From Paenibacillus cookii (GTDB lineage Bacteria; Bacillota; Bacilli; Paenibacillales; Paenibacillaceae), in assembly GCF_018333375.1 (NCBI RefSeq), contig NZ_BORW01000017.1, positions 1-64,000 on the forward strand: a DNA stretch of 64,000 nt, given 5' to 3'. The notes beneath the pieces were generated by a model. That model was not told the origin of the DNA and made no database searches. It saw only the letters and a program-made list of their open reading frames with translations. Position 1 is the stretch's first letter; every line of letters begins with the position of its first letter. Positions 44,191-53,202 of the stretch are shown piece by piece. A program made the translations under genes and the position numbers.

Positions 44191-46140
44191 TCAAAAGTTA
44201 TTTTGTAGAAAACGATACAGGATTAAGCTCCGCATCAATAACTTGATGGAAGGGCCGTAGGCCTGATTGGGGCTAATGCCTTGGCGTGCTTCCTCCAAAG
44301 CACTTTCCAGGACAGGCATGTTTATGATTTGCTGCATTCGCGAATCGCTTCTTAAGCGGCCGAGTTCGCCAACAAAAGCAGGCCAATCCTTTGACATTCT
44401 ATGGATCGAATCGGCGGCCTGAATGCCCCTTGTTCGCTGATTAAGCCGAATGGAGTCCGGAAGCCAACCTTTGGTTGAACGCCGGATTAAAGCCCGATCC
44501 ATGCCATCCTGAACGAATTCTTCCATCGGGACGGACAGGCAAAAACGAATAACCCGCAGGTCGTTGGTAGGATCATGGCCATATACGGAGTAACGAAGGG
44601 AGAGCTTGCATCCGGTCGTTCCGGTCGTGCTCCACATATTTACGCGTTCAAAATGTTGTTTTCTCGCCTCAAGCGGATCCGATGGGAGGTCCGACGTTGA
44701 GCCGATCCTTGTAAATTTGTCATCTTTGAGTTTTTCGTCAATGCCTGTTTGCTTTGCAAAATCCAAATTGATTAATGTCGGAATCTCATTTGAAGAACGG
44801 AAAGGTCTCAAATGATTCATCATTGGGAATGCCTTTCGGCATACGGCGGAATAAAGGCGTTTGCGTCCGATTCCGGCATTTTTGCTGTACATATTGACCT
44901 CGCGCTTCAATCGAAGCCAGCTAATGTTCCTCATTAGTTTGGCGTAGTATTCGATTGCAGGCCCCCAAGAAATGCTATAGTTCCCTCTTGAACCTTGAAG
45001 CAGAACCCCTATCCCTTGCTGTTTCGCTTCTTCGTAAATGCCTCTTAACCAAAAAGTGTTGTCGAAAAATTTATATGGGGTTTCCAACATGTCGAGCCAA
45101 TCATCAATTTCCGAAAAGGGACTTCTTCCTTTAAAGTCCAGATAATGATCATGAATATTGCCTACGAATTGTACAGTCTGTTGAATGAGCGGCCTTTCAT
45201 CGGCCAATCGATGCTTGGGTGTCCAATCCGAAAATCCTTCTTCGGGCACATAACTGAACGTATGAAGTTTACGTTGTTCCTTTGCCAGCGCTCGGGCAGC
45301 GAAGCTGACAACGGACCCGGAGTCCAACCCTCCGCTTAGATGGGCGCCGATATTTTGACGGGTACGCCGTAGCCTAGCTGTTACCGCCTTGTTGTAGACT
45401 TCCTGAAACGCTTCCACATATTCCTGGGAAGAAGCAAGCCTTAAAGGGGCAACATCTGCCAGGCTGTTGTATCTGCAAATGGTCACTTGATTATTCTTGA
45501 TGGTCAGGGTATGCGATGGGGGCAGTTGTTCTATACCTTTATAAACGGTGGTTGAAAGATCAGGCGGTTCGAAGACACCGCTTATGGCAAGAAATTCGGC
45601 CAGCCATCGATCGTTTAGCTCTTTATTTATGTAAGGTATCGATAATAAAGGTGCAATTACTGTACAAAACGATAGCTGATGGTTGTCACGGTGAAAATAG
45701 AGTGTTCGCGATCCCGAGAAGTCTCTTGCTCCGAAAAGCTTTTTCTTTCTCTCGTCCCAAACAACAAAAGCAAAATCTCCTACCAGCCGCTGGACCATTG
45801 GTTCGCCCCATTTTTCATAAGCCCGCAGTAAGATCTCGCTGTCCGTGAGATTTCCCCTTAAGGAATGGGGGATTTCCAACTGTACCATCAATTCATCGCG
45901 GTTATCGATGATGGCATCTGCAGTAATGGCAAGGCCGCGTTTCGAATCGTAGTAAGGCAACGTTTCCTGAGAGGACTGGCCGGTCAACCATTGTGCATGA
46001 CAGCCCAGCATCACATGGTCCTTTTGCCAAACCGCGGTTTGATCGGCCGGATAATGTTCCAATGCATCCATCATAAGGTGGCAATGTTCAGGTTGCACAG
46101 GATGTTGGTTAAATCGGTAGATGCCGGCGATTGCGCTCAT
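44191..46140 (-). CDS. padeC: Lasso peptide cyclase (asparagine synthetase-like)
   Basis: The 649-residue AsnB-like enzyme has an N-terminal glutaminase-like domain that lacks the catalytic Cys2 (it starts MSAIAGIYRF). The ATP-pyrophosphatase motif SGGLDS is at 269-274 in GAHLSGGLDSGSVVSFAAR. Lasso cyclases of this family adenylate the ring Asp/Glu side chain and close the macrolactam. The ATG at 46140 has GGAGG seven bases upstream; an in-frame ATG at 46155 lacks one. It is the first gene of the lasso operon, with precursor and kinase behind it, the reverse of the usual precursor-first order. Promoter and operator lie at 46206-46234. Confidence 0.9.
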   Translation of the reverse strand: MSAIAGIYRFNQHPVQPEHCHLMMDALEHYPADQTAVWQKDHVMLGCHAQWLTGQSSQETLPYYDSKRGLAITADAIIDNRDELMVQLEIPHSLRGNLTDSEILLRAYEKWGEPMVQRLVGDFAFVVWDERKKKLFGARDFSGSRTLYFHRDNHQLSFCTVIAPLLSIPYINKELNDRWLAEFLAISGVFEPPDLSTTVYKGIEQLPPSHTLTIKNNQVTICRYNSLADVAPLRLASSQEYVEAFQEVYNKAVTARLRRTRQNIGAHLSGGLDSGSVVSFAARALAKEQRKLHTFSYVPEEGFSDWTPKHRLADERPLIQQTVQFVGNIHDHYLDFKGRSPFSEIDDWLDMLETPYKFFDNTFWLRGIYEEAKQQGIGVLLQGSRGNYSISWGPAIEYYAKLMRNISWLRLKREVNMYSKNAGIGRKRLYSAVCRKAFPMMNHLRPFRSSNEIPTLINLDFAKQTGIDEKLKDDKFTRIGSTSDLPSDPLEARKQHFERVNMWSTTGTTGCKLSLRYSVYGHDPTNDLRVIRFCLSVPMEEFVQDGMDRALIRRSTKGWLPDSIRLNQRTRGIQAADSIHRMSKDWPAFVGELGRLRSDSRMQQIINMPVLESALEEARQGISPNQAYGPSIKLLMRSLILYRFLQNNF

Positions 46141-46205
46141 TGAATTTTCCTCCATTGGTTAACGCCTAGCGACATGCGCTGGTAAAGTCATCTACTTTCG
46201 GATAT

Positions 46206-46234
46206 ATCATACAACATGTTACATTATGTATCAA
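46206..46234 (-). promoter_or_regulatory. Promoter of the lasso operon with palindromic operator
   Basis: Minus strand: TTGATA (46229-46234), 17 bp, TATGAT (46206-46211). The site GATACATAATGTAAC (46218-46232) overlaps the -35 box and matches the motif GATAC-N5-GTATC at 9 of 10 arm positions. Confidence 0.65.
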
Positions 46235-46254
46235 TATTTTATTGTGATTTATTT

Positions 46255-46674
46255 TTATTTCTTAATCGACCTTGCATCTTTCCGAGCAACATGCAAAATT
46301 TTGCAACCTAGAAAGGCGAGATAAACACCAGTTGTATCGATCAGGGCATCGTAAATCCGGCCTCCCCGAAAAAAATACAGCTGAAGAATTTCCGTCATGA
46401 CAGCGTAAAGGATCGAGAGAAAAAATGCCGGTCTGTATTTGCCGAAATTGGAGCCGATGACCGCGAGGATAAAGAAGCCTGCGAGATGGCCTGCTTTTCG
46501 TTGAACCCAATCCGCACTCGACCAGTGAAAATCAAATTTCATTAGTTCAAGCCAATCCGGGGAGGGGTTAAACCTAAAATCAACGATATGATGGTGGATG
46601 AGCATATGGAAATTAAGCGAGCAAGTAAAGATTAAAAGGATTAACGCCCATACGACGGTCAAAACAATGCGCAT
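46255..46674 (-). CDS. VanZ-like membrane protein
   Basis: The 139-residue protein has about four membrane helices and the VanZ family pattern (HWSSADWVQRKAGHLAGFFILAVIGSNF, YAVMTEILQLYFFRGGRIYDALIDTTGVYLAF). VanZ confers low-level teicoplanin resistance, and other family members are of unknown role in the cell envelope. The ATG at 46674 follows AAGGGAG. It lies upstream of the lasso operon on the same strand, 114 bp before the cyclase start, and its promoter carries the same palindrome. A role in self-protection is possible but not shown. Confidence 0.82.
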   Translation of the reverse strand: MRIVLTVVWALILLIFTCSLNFHMLIHHHIVDFRFNPSPDWLELMKFDFHWSSADWVQRKAGHLAGFFILAVIGSNFGKYRPAFFLSILYAVMTEILQLYFFRGGRIYDALIDTTGVYLAFLGCKILHVARKDARSIKK

Positions 46675-46705
46675 AGTTACTCCCTTGTCGAAATGTAATC
46701 TTGAG

Positions 46706-46720
46706 GATACATATCGTATC
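46706..46720. promoter_or_regulatory. GATAC-N5-GTATC palindrome at the vanZ-like promoter
   Basis: GATACATATCGTATC lies 32 bp before the VanZ-like start on the minus strand. It overlaps a TACGAT -10 candidate 18 bp from TTGTGA. Confidence 0.6.
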
Positions 46721-46845
46721 GTTTGAACAGAAAGTATCACAACTGCAGTCTTATTTCAAGGCATTTCATTTTTTATGAACGTTGGGAATTTGTACTGAAC
46801 CATTTATGGAATGGATGATTACTATAGGAGTAAGGAGGAGATCAT

Positions 46846-48804
46846 ATGACGGGTCCGTATACGAATTTCATGAAAATGAAAAAGTGGTCGGGAAATGAAA
46901 CGATCGCACCCCAAGATCTAAGCTCTAATTTTGAAAAGCTCGATGATGATTTGGCAAACCGCGGTATCAATGTTAAATGGTTTGGGGCTGTCGGAGACGG
47001 GGTTACGGATGATACGGCGGCTTTCCAGGCTGCGATGGCAGCCTGTGCGAAGCGATATAAACTATTTATGCCTGCTGGCGATTACCGGATCAGACAAACG
47101 ATCGAGAACAATAGCCGGGGGATGTACGGTGTCGCGCCTTTTGTGGATAGCAAGCATCAAGGCACCCGTCTCATTTGGGACCCGATCGACAAAACAACGG
47201 ACTTGCTCCCCTGTATACGAATCCAAGACGGAGGGATTAAAGCCGTATTCGAGGACTTCTCCGTTCATGGCGTTGTAGATTACAACTCTAAGCAACTTGG
47301 AACTTGGGTAGATAAGGCATTATTCGAACAAAACTTGTATGAAGCTTTTGGAGTAGGGGCAGCGGCTATTGAGATAGCCGGTTCTTCTAATCCGATATTC
47401 AGGAACATCGCTACATCGAAAGTGAAGGTCGGACAATTGTTGAATAATATGAATGGGCATATATCTTCATACGATTGCATGTGGAATGGGTTCATCGGTG
47501 TCTATTGCCGAAATAATTCAGGAGATTATTTTTTTCAAGGCGGGACGATTACGGGAGCATTTACGGGGGTCCTGTTGGGTACCAAGTTGGCTGCGGGTCA
47601 TCGCGGGGGATTCAGTGCGCTTATTCATAGGACGCATCTTGGTTTTTCGCCGTATGCCATTTACCAGACCATTGACGGCGGACTGGAGGATTATAACAAA
47701 GCTCCTACGGTGCTAGGGTTAAGCGGAATATATATGAATGCCCAATTTGAACAATGCGGGGAAGCGGCAATAAAATTGCTTCCTAAATCGACCACCTCTA
47801 ATATAAGAATATTTGGTTTCGGATTTACGTGGTCGGTAACAAGTTATTCAAATACTTCATCGGGCTGGGAATATGCGCTGCCGGATGATCTGAAACCGCC
47901 AAGCGAAAAACAGCAGTATGCAGCTTGGTTCGGAACGGTTTCAACGCCAGCAACATTCACGGATGACCTCGGTAAATTGAAGAAATCCACTGCGCCGGGG
48001 GCCGTTGGATCAGCCTATATCGATACATTAACTGGAGACAGGGAATCCGACCTCTCCGGATTGTCGATTGCCGATACCGTTATTCGGAGAAAGGTGACGC
48101 CTTTATACAAATCCGTTGACTTGCAGGCTCGCATGCAAGAAAGAGAGCATCGGGCGCTTATGCCGGTTTCGGCTCCAAATTTGCTTAGAAATCCGGAAGT
48201 GCTGTCGAATTGGACGGTGGCAAACGGATCAATCAGTTTAGTCACGACCGATCAAGTACCAATACCCATTTCAAACGAAATGAAACAAGTTATTGGCAAC
48301 AATCCCGCAATACTAAAAGTAACGCCTGACGGAACCGAATATCCGAGCCTCAGGATTAAATTCAATGCACAAACATTACCATTCCACGGCGATGCCAATC
48401 GTAATTTGGCCATGCAATATTTTATACTTGAAACCGAGTATACAAACGCCAGCGACTATATGTCGATCGGGCGGATTGCTGCCCAGAATGGGGAGTACAT
48501 TTTTAATGATGCTGCCGCTTGGAGGGACAAAGGCTGGAAACATCTTCGAGGGAGAGAAATGGCAAGCAAGACAGGCTTGTTGTATGAATTCAGCATCGGA
48601 TTCATCCCGAAAAAAGGCGAAACCTATATTGCTGGCGTGATGGTGACATGGGACCATATCGGTTCATATTCCCCATACCCCCATCACTATGTAGCAGGGC
48701 CATTGGAAATTGGCGGACAAGGGCTTATACTGACCGATTCCGTGACGAACAGTAGGTATCAACTTACCATCCGTAACGGCAATTTGCAGATTACTCCGGT
48801 ATGA
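46846..48804 (+). CDS. Right-handed beta-helix protein (pectate lyase 3 / tailspike-like)
   Basis: The 652-residue protein begins with a short region and then VKWFGAVGDGVTDDTAAFQAAMAACAKR... LFMPAGDYRI, the signature of Pectate_lyase_3/GH28-like beta-helices found in phage tailspikes and in polysaccharide loci. The C-terminal 200 residues resemble a carbohydrate-binding beta-sandwich. There is no signal peptide, which is unusual if it acts on the capsule outside. RBS AAGGAGGAG. It has its own terminator and precedes the capsule operon. It could trim or depolymerise the exopolysaccharide, or derive from a phage. Confidence 0.75.
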   Translation: MTGPYTNFMKMKKWSGNETIAPQDLSSNFEKLDDDLANRGINVKWFGAVGDGVTDDTAAFQAAMAACAKRYKLFMPAGDYRIRQTIENNSRGMYGVAPFVDSKHQGTRLIWDPIDKTTDLLPCIRIQDGGIKAVFEDFSVHGVVDYNSKQLGTWVDKALFEQNLYEAFGVGAAAIEIAGSSNPIFRNIATSKVKVGQLLNNMNGHISSYDCMWNGFIGVYCRNNSGDYFFQGGTITGAFTGVLLGTKLAAGHRGGFSALIHRTHLGFSPYAIYQTIDGGLEDYNKAPTVLGLSGIYMNAQFEQCGEAAIKLLPKSTTSNIRIFGFGFTWSVTSYSNTSSGWEYALPDDLKPPSEKQQYAAWFGTVSTPATFTDDLGKLKKSTAPGAVGSAYIDTLTGDRESDLSGLSIADTVIRRKVTPLYKSVDLQARMQEREHRALMPVSAPNLLRNPEVLSNWTVANGSISLVTTDQVPIPISNEMKQVIGNNPAILKVTPDGTEYPSLRIKFNAQTLPFHGDANRNLAMQYFILETEYTNASDYMSIGRIAAQNGEYIFNDAAAWRDKGWKHLRGREMASKTGLLYEFSIGFIPKKGETYIAGVMVTWDHIGSYSPYPHHYVAGPLEIGGQGLILTDSVTNSRYQLTIRNGNLQITPV

Positions 48805-48838
48805 TAAGCGTTTTCAAAAAATCAAGTATGGCTCACGC

Positions 48839-48882
48839 AAAGTTGGTTTTTGTTGATTCATTCAACATGACCAACTTTTTTA
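48839..48882 (+). terminator. Terminator after the beta-helix gene
   Basis: AAAGTTGGT...ACCAACTTTTTT with inner TGTTGA/TCAACA pairing. Confidence 0.85.
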
Positions 48883-48906
48883 TTTCAAAAAAATGAAAAT
48901 CCATTC

Positions 48907-48962
48907 TTGACATGATACATATTGTATCTTAGAGTATGGGTTGTAAATATACATATTGTATC
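48907..48962 (+). promoter_or_regulatory. Exopolysaccharide promoter with two palindromic operators
   Basis: TTGACA (48907-48912), 17 bp, TAGAGT (48930-48935). The perfect palindrome GATACATATTGTATC (48914-48928) fills the spacer. A second copy, TATACATATTGTATC (48948-48962), lies 34 bp further on, about three helical turns. The start codon of the chain-length gene is at 49048. Confidence 0.75.
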
Positions 48963-49047
48963 AATCGGATTTTTTAAGCAACAATAATTGACTCACAAAC
49001 TAAGCGTTTTTTATTTCAAACAGTATGAAACGGAGGGATGCAAGAGT

Positions 49048-49797
49048 ATGGAACTGAAACAATACTTTAAGATCATTCAAAAAAAATGGTGGTTAATCGC
49101 GATCATCGTAGTCATTGCAATCACCGCCGCATGCGTAAAAAGTTTTTACTTTACCACGCCGATCTATGCCGCCAACGCCAAGTTGATCGTAAACCAGAAG
49201 GGATCGGCGGATGGCATTCTCAACACGGGGACGATACAAACAAGCATTTTCCTCATTAATTCTTATAAAGAAATTATCAAGTCATCGGCAGTCATGGATA
49301 AAGTGGTGGAGAAATTTCCTGACTTAGGGGCTACTGCTGGAGAAATCGCCGCAGGAATCTCTGTCACGTCTGCTAACAATTCACAGGTCATGAACCTGGT
49401 ATACAAAGATATGTCTTACGCTAAAGCAGCCGCCATAGTAAATGCCGTCTCCAAGGTGTTCAAAGATCAAATTCCCCACATCATGAATGTCGACAACATT
49501 ACCATTTTAAGTATGGCAGAAACGAAAGCGACTCCCGCTCCGATCAATCTCAACCCGATGATGAACATTCTGATTAGTCTTATCGTCTCCCTCATTTTAG
49601 GGATCGGGCTGGTATTTTTACTGAATTATCTTGACGATACATTGCGAACGGAAGCCGAAATCGTTGAGATTTTGAATGTACCTGTTCTTACTGCAATCGG
49701 TGAAATAACCAAGGGAGATCTGAAGGCGTCTCGCAAGGTGGCATCCGTGCAAAATTCAAAAGTAGGTGAGGGTAAGTATGCGGCGCTCAATCAATGA
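49048..49797 (+). CDS. Polysaccharide chain-length regulator / BY-kinase modulator (Wzz type)
   Basis: The 249-residue protein has a membrane helix at 15-37, an extracellular Wzz domain, and a second helix near 173-193 (NILISLIVSLILGIGLVFLLNYLDDTLRT). The KATPAPINLNPMMN motif before the second helix is the Pro-rich Wzz signature. Such CpsC/YwqC-like proteins set polymer length and activate the tyrosine kinase encoded next. The ATG at 49048 follows CGGAGGGA. The kinase gene overlaps its end by 20 bp. Confidence 0.9.
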   Translation: MELKQYFKIIQKKWWLIAIIVVIAITAACVKSFYFTTPIYAANAKLIVNQKGSADGILNTGTIQTSIFLINSYKEIIKSSAVMDKVVEKFPDLGATAGEIAAGISVTSANNSQVMNLVYKDMSYAKAAAIVNAVSKVFKDQIPHIMNVDNITILSMAETKATPAPINLNPMMNILISLIVSLILGIGLVFLLNYLDDTLRTEAEIVEILNVPVLTAIGEITKGDLKASRKVASVQNSKVGEGKYAALNQ

Positions 49798-50467
49798 TAG
49801 AAGTTTAATCGTATCCGCGAATCCTATGTCCCCCATATCAGAAGTATATCGTTTGCTTCGAACAAAAATCCATTACTTGTCCAAAGATCATGAATCAAGT
49901 GTCGTCATGGTTACTTCCTCGCAGGCGGGAGAAGGAAAAACCACGACGATCTGTAATTTGGCGGTTACCTATGCTCTTGAAGGCAAAAGGGTGCTGCTTA
50001 TTGATGCCGATTTACGCAAACCATCGCTTCATCGAATTTTTTCTTTATCGAATGACCACGGTTTGAGCACGCTTTTAACGGGAAACGCGAACATGGAGGA
50101 CGCGATCCAAGAAACGATGGTGGCCTGTTTGTCGTTGCTTCCTTCCGGACCGGTTCCTGCCAACCCTTCGGAGCTCATTGCTTCGGCAACACTGCAGGAG
50201 TTACTCGAAAGTGTAAAGCAGGAATATGACATGATTCTTGTTGACACTCCGCCTGTGCTCACTGCAACTGATCCGGTTATCACTAGCACGCTGTGCGATG
50301 GCGTTGTCATGGTGGTCGCTGTGGGAAGGGTTAAGAAGGATCATCTCAAGAAAGCCAAGGAACAATTAGACCATGTCAACGCCCGCATGTTGGGCATTGT
50401 TCTTAATCGAATCAACCGAGATGACCAGCAGTTATTTTACATGAAACATTATGGAGCGAAAGGCTAG
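49778..50467 (+). CDS. Tyrosine-protein kinase (CpsD/CapB family)
   Basis: The 229-residue BY-kinase has the Walker A motif (SSQAGEGKTTTICNLA, about residues 48-62), Walker A' (VLLIDADLRKP) and Walker B (MILVDTPPV). The C-terminal tail has only two tyrosines (FYMKHYGAKG) instead of the usual cluster, so phosphorylation control may be weak. It works with the Wzz-type protein upstream to regulate polymer export. The ATG at 49778 is chosen, GGTGAGGG before it. No PHP-type phosphatase (CpsB/YwqE) is encoded nearby. Confidence 0.88.
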   Translation: MRRSINDRSLIVSANPMSPISEVYRLLRTKIHYLSKDHESSVVMVTSSQAGEGKTTTICNLAVTYALEGKRVLLIDADLRKPSLHRIFSLSNDHGLSTLLTGNANMEDAIQETMVACLSLLPSGPVPANPSELIASATLQELLESVKQEYDMILVDTPPVLTATDPVITSTLCDGVVMVVAVGRVKKDHLKKAKEQLDHVNARMLGIVLNRINRDDQQLFYMKHYGAKG

Positions 50468-50652
50468 TCGTTGTTCACGTGAAACGAAGGTAATGTCTAC
50501 TGCACCTTTATCACTGTAGACACTCGGTCACGCTGTGGGTCTGATAAGACCTTAGACATGATTGTCAGGGGTGTGATGTGAGGGGGGGTTGAATGCCCTA
50601 TTTGCTTCATTTATTTGTATTAAGAATAAACAAAGATGGGTAGAGGATGAAG
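50468..50652 (+). promoter_or_regulatory. Structured leader before galU
   Basis: This stretch of 185 bases holds a GTCTAC...GTAGAC inverted repeat (50495-50521) and GGTCT-GATA-AGACC (50538-50551). A G-rich tract (GTGTGATGTGAGGGGGGGTTG) follows. No known riboswitch is recognised. Confidence 0.35.
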
Positions 50653-51543
50653 ATGAGAAAAGTTAAAAAAGCGATTATTCCTGCAGCAGGACTTGGCACG
50701 CGGTTTTTGCCAGCCACCAAAGCGATGCCAAAGGAAATGCTTCCGATCGTTGATAAACCCACGATCCAATATATTGTGGAAGAAGCCGTAGCATCCGGGA
50801 TCGAGGATATCATCATCGTGACCGGCAAAGGCAAACGTTCCATTGAAGACCACTTCGACCATGCGTTTGAACTGGAAAATAATTTGTTCAGCAAAGGCAA
50901 GTTCGACCTGCTAGATGAGGTGCGTCGTTCTTCTAACGTAGACATTCACTACATTCGCCAAAAGGAACCAAGGGGGCTTGGTCATGCCGTTTGGTGCGCC
51001 AGAAATTTTATTGGCGACGAGCCTTTCGCCGTACTGTTAGGGGATGACATTGTGCAATCCGAAACGCCGTGCATCAGGCAACTTGCAGATCAGTTTGAGC
51101 AGGTGCAAAAATCGGTGATCGGAGTACAAACCGTTCCTTATGACCAAACGCAGCGTTACGGCATCGTGTCCGTTCTAGGCAAACTCGGCCATTTATATGA
51201 GGTTAACTACGTGGTAGAAAAACCTACGGAAGGTCAAGCCCCGTCCAATCTGGCGATCATGGGCAGATACATATTGACTCCGGAAATATTCGGTTATCTG
51301 GAATGTCAGGAAGAGGGATCCGGCGGAGAAATTCAGCTGACTGACGCGATTCAAAAATTGAACGAGGCCCAAGGAGTGTACGCTTTTGAATTCCAAGGCA
51401 CCCGGTATGACGTGGGTGAGAAGCTAGGATTCATTATGACAACGCTCGATTTTGCGCTTCGAAACGAGGATTTGCGAAAACCGTTATTACAAGGCATGGA
51501 AAAGATTATGGAACGGGAACATCTCGGCAAAATAAATCGCTAA
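50653..51543 (+). CDS. galU: UTP-glucose-1-phosphate uridylyltransferase
   Basis: The 296-residue nucleotidyltransferase has [42 protein letters not shown] at its N-terminus and [27 protein letters not shown] in the middle, both diagnostic for GalU. It makes UDP-glucose, which the UDP-glucose dehydrogenase at the window end can convert to UDP-glucuronate for the polymer. The ATG at 50653 is preferred (AGAGG before it); an ATG six bases earlier is possible. A structured leader precedes it. Confidence 0.93.
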   Translation: MRKVKKAIIPAAGLGTRFLPATKAMPKEMLPIVDKPTIQYIVEEAVASGIEDIIIVTGKGKRSIEDHFDHAFELENNLFSKGKFDLLDEVRRSSNVDIHYIRQKEPRGLGHAVWCARNFIGDEPFAVLLGDDIVQSETPCIRQLADQFEQVQKSVIGVQTVPYDQTQRYGIVSVLGKLGHLYEVNYVVEKPTEGQAPSNLAIMGRYILTPEIFGYLECQEEGSGGEIQLTDAIQKLNEAQGVYAFEFQGTRYDVGEKLGFIMTTLDFALRNEDLRKPLLQGMEKIMEREHLGKINR

Positions 51544-51558
51544 TGAGGTGAACTTAAA

Positions 51559-52257
51559 GTGCCTCCTACGTTGCAACAAAATGAAATGGAAGTTGTATTT
51601 GACGGTGAAACCGCCGATTTGAAATATTCCTTTGAAAAACGGCGGTCCCGAGTTTTGTATATTTCAGCGAAGCGAACAATGGATTTTATCGGGGCTATCC
51701 TTGGCCTCGTATTACTATCTCCTCTATTTTTAATCATCGCCATAATGATCAAGCTGGAGGATCCTCGGGGGTCTGTCTTTTATTGTCAGATACGGATCGG
51801 AAAAAACGAAAAACCGTTCAAAATGTATAAATTTCGCTCGATGGTTTCCAACGCAGAGGAGCTTCTGGAAAAGCTGCTTGTCCAAAATGAAGTTAAGGGC
51901 GCCATGTTCAAGATGAAAGAGGATCCGCGGATTACAAAGGTCGGAAAATTCATCCGCAAAACAAGCATCGACGAGCTTCCGCAGCTATGGAACGTGATCC
52001 GCGGCGAAATGTCTCTTGTGGGACCAAGGCCCCCATTGCCTAGGGAAGTTGAGTTATACAGTAATTACGATAAACTCCGCTTGAAAGTAAGCCCAGGCTG
52101 CACGGGGTTATGGCAGGTTAGCGGCCGGAGCAATCTGAGTTTTGACGAAATGATTGAATTGGATTTGGAATATATCGAAAGTAGAGGGCTCTGGTTGGAT
52201 GTGAAATTAATACTGCGCACAATCAAAATCATGATATTTCCCAATTCGGCCTATTAA
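51559..52257 (+). CDS. Undecaprenyl-phosphate sugar phosphotransferase (priming)
   Basis: The 232-residue protein has one membrane-associated helix (RTMDFIGAILGLVLLSPLFLIIAIMIKLEDPRGSVFYCQIRIG) and the bacterial sugar transferase domain (KMYKFRSM, RKTSIDELPQLWNVIRGEMSLVGPRPPLP, PGCTGLWQVSGRS). It transfers a hexose-1-phosphate to the lipid carrier and starts repeat unit assembly. It lacks the N-terminal CoA-binding/transmembrane half of WbaP-size enzymes. The start is GTG at 51559 behind GAGGTG. Confidence 0.92.
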   Translation: MPPTLQQNEMEVVFDGETADLKYSFEKRRSRVLYISAKRTMDFIGAILGLVLLSPLFLIIAIMIKLEDPRGSVFYCQIRIGKNEKPFKMYKFRSMVSNAEELLEKLLVQNEVKGAMFKMKEDPRITKVGKFIRKTSIDELPQLWNVIRGEMSLVGPRPPLPREVELYSNYDKLRLKVSPGCTGLWQVSGRSNLSFDEMIELDLEYIESRGLWLDVKLILRTIKIMIFPNSAY

Positions 52258-52272
52258 TGGAGCGTGTAAATC

Positions 52273-53202
52273 ATGAAATTATCCATAAGTGTGGTCATTC
52301 CTACCTATAACAGAGTGGACGCACTGGTGAAATGTATTGAGGGAATACGTTGTCAAACCCGGTTGCCGGATGAAATCGTCATCGTCGTTAGAAGTTCAGA
52401 CCGTACTACGCAGCAGTTCCTATCCTCCATTGAAGCGGGCAATCTAAACGTTGCTTTAGTCGATCAGGGTGGAATGATAGCGGCGCTGAACACAGGAATT
52501 TCAAAAAGCAAAGGTTCGATCATTGCTCTTACGGATGACGATACCGTCCCGCATCCGGATTGGCTGCTGAACATGGAACGACATTACATAGAAAGGCCTG
52601 ATGTTGGCGGGGTTGGCGGAAGGGATATTGTTTTTCATGATGGGAAACCGGTTCCGCCTCAAAAACGTCAGGTAGGAATGATAAGACCATACGGCCGTAT
52701 TATCGGCAATCACCATATTGGTATGGGCAATGTTCGCGAAGTAGATGTTCTCAAAGGAGCCAACATGAGCTTCAGAAGAGAGGCTATCCGTGGACTGGCC
52801 TTCGACGAAAACCTGAAAGGGACAGGGGCGCAGGTTCATAACGAGCTGGATTTCAGCCAGGCCGTCAAAAAGAAGGGATGGAAACTTCTTTACGATCCAA
52901 GTGTGCTGGTAGATCATTATCCGGCAGTGAGATTCGATGAAGATCAACGAAACGGGTTCAATGAAACAGCCTTTTTTAATGCCGCCCATAATGAAACCTA
53001 CGCGATGCTTAAGCACCGGGGGCTCCTCGACAGAATCATATATCTGGTTTGGGTTGTGACGGTAGGAAGTAAGGCGTCGCCCGGCGTGGTCCAGGGCTTA
53101 AGGATGCTTCCGCGTCAAAAGGGCACGGCTTTGAAAAAAGTAGTGCTGGCATTTAAAGGCAGATGGGGTGGCTGGAAAACATGGAGAGGATCTTTGGAAT
53201 AA
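52273..53202 (+). CDS. Glycosyltransferase family 2
   Basis: The 309-residue GT-A enzyme opens ISVVIPTYNRVDALVKCIEGIR and has the metal-binding TDDDTVPHPDWL near residues 90-100 and the acceptor-site region VDVLKGANMSFRREAIRGL. It adds a sugar to the lipid-linked repeat unit in the cytosol. The sugar specificity cannot be read. Its end overlaps the polymerase gene. Confidence 0.88.
   Translation: MKLSISVVIPTYNRVDALVKCIEGIRCQTRLPDEIVIVVRSSDRTTQQFLSSIEAGNLNVALVDQGGMIAALNTGISKSKGSIIALTDDDTVPHPDWLLNMERHYIERPDVGGVGGRDIVFHDGKPVPPQKRQVGMIRPYGRIIGNHHIGMGNVREVDVLKGANMSFRREAIRGLAFDENLKGTGAQVHNELDFSQAVKKKGWKLLYDPSVLVDHYPAVRFDEDQRNGFNETAFFNAAHNETYAMLKHRGLLDRIIYLVWVVTVGSKASPGVVQGLRMLPRQKGTALKKVVLAFKGRWGGWKTWRGSLE

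Noticed and set aside
50468..50652. Known riboswitch (for example cyclic-di-GMP or T-box) before galU
   Set aside because: No conserved core sequence of these classes was found; only plain hairpins are visible.
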